From NCBI GenBank assembly GCA_024648785.1, contig JABYQB010000002.1:37763-101762 (forward strand): a DNA stretch of 64,000 nucleotides. The letters run 5' to 3'. Source of the DNA: Candidatus Westeberhardia cardiocondylae (GTDB lineage: Bacteria; Pseudomonadota; Gammaproteobacteria; Enterobacterales; Enterobacteriaceae). Under the pieces are notes generated by a model. That model had not been told where the DNA came from. It saw only the letters and a list, made by a program, of their open reading frames with translations, and ran no database searches. Positions 63,440-64,000 of the stretch are shown here, in pieces (the first letter of the stretch is position 1; the number at the start of each line of letters is the position of its first letter). The position numbers and the translations under genes were made by a program.

Positions 63440-64000
63440 TATTTTATATTTTTAAAATATTTGATATAAATCATCAAATAAAATGAAATTAAATTTAATA
63501 TTTATTTAAATTTTTATAAAAATTTAAATAAATATTTAATAAAACATTTAATATTAATTAAATAAGTTAATTTATATATTAAATATATATTCAATATTTT
63601 AAATTAACATATTTTATTTAAAAATTTAATTTAAAAGAAAAAAATATTGTAATTGATTTAAATTTAATTTTTAAAATATGTATTGATTTTATTAAATTAT
63701 GTATTATAAAATATAATACATATATTTTAATTTTTTTATAAGTTCTAATACATAATATTATTATATATTTTGTAAAAAATTTAAGAAATTAAAGTAATAT
63801 TAAATATTAATTTGGAAATATAAATATATTTTTTCATTTTATAAAAATTAAAATTTTTTTTAAAATTTTATTTATGTAAGTAGTATTATAAATAATATAA
63901 AAATATTATTTTTTTTTATTGAAAATTTTTTTGGATAAAAATTAGAAATATTTAATATGTATTAAAAATTAATTTAAATATTATTTTTTAATAATGAAAT
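63440..64000. other. Gene-free spacer to the window end
   Basis: About 560 bases after tRNA-Ser(CGA), A/T-rich throughout, with no credible ORF, RNA gene or repeat on either strand. Whatever follows lies beyond the window. Confidence 0.5.

Overview
The window is from the chromosome of a highly reduced, very AT-rich gammaproteobacterium of the Enterobacterales type, most likely an obligate intracellular insect symbiont. Four things point this way. Almost every protein aligns from end to end with its Escherichia coli counterpart (compared from memory). Gene neighbourhoods follow E. coli order with genes deleted in between. Proteins are strongly shifted towards Lys, Asn and Ile. Long spacers of almost pure A/T replace lost genes. 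I see no transposase, integrase, phage gene, toxin system, CRISPR array or laterally acquired island. Species cannot be named from sequence alone.

Layout: 1-960 is the 3' end of lon. 1923-9093 is the miaA-hfq-hflK-hflC-rlmB-rpsF-rpsR-rplI block with ppa facing it. 9628-23965 is the rplU-rpmA-obgE / greA / rlmE-ftsH-secG-tRNA-Leu-tRNA-fMet-nusA-infB-rbfA-rpsO-pnp block. 24124-27084 holds infA, trxB (minus) and serS. 27356-39144 holds a Leu-Gln-Met tRNA cluster, miaB, ybeY, leuS, holA, mrdA, mrdB, lipB and lipA. 39365-43786 holds mnmA, hinT, tRNA-Ser, yccA, tusE and hspQ. 44126-51179 holds rne, rluC, rpmF, fabD, fabG, acpP, tmk and holB. 51571-62700 holds pal, fldA, asnS, the minus-strand aroA-cmk-rpsA group, glnS, a Gly-Cys-Leu tRNA cluster, pgsA and ybgI. 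The right end has tRNA-Ser(CGA) and spacer.

The gene set is mostly translation and RNA metabolism: ribosomal proteins, IF1, IF2, three aminoacyl-tRNA synthetases plus serS, ten tRNAs, and modification enzymes MiaA, MiaB, MnmA, TusE, RlmB, RlmE and RluC. It also has membrane protein quality control (FtsH, HflK, HflC, YccA), Lon with its candidate partner HspQ, a slimmed RNase E plus PNPase and Hfq, cell elongation (PBP2, RodA), and part of fatty acid synthesis feeding lipoate assembly. DNA polymerase clamp-loader subunits, EPSP synthase (aroA) and phospholipid synthesis (pgsA) are present.

The main unusual signals concern gene expression. mrdB (rodA) is split into three frames at two T10 tracts, and secG is split at a T9 tract. 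Each break is repaired by one extra T, which suggests transcriptional slippage. fabD and hspQ have no usable ATG/GTG/TTG at the conserved start but have an ATT codon behind a strong Shine-Dalgarno sequence. RNase E stops just after its zinc-link and ribosomal protein S1 lacks its sixth S1 domain. None of the ten tRNA genes encodes CCA. A 12-bp stem with unusually G/C-rich arms between yccA and tusE is unexplained.
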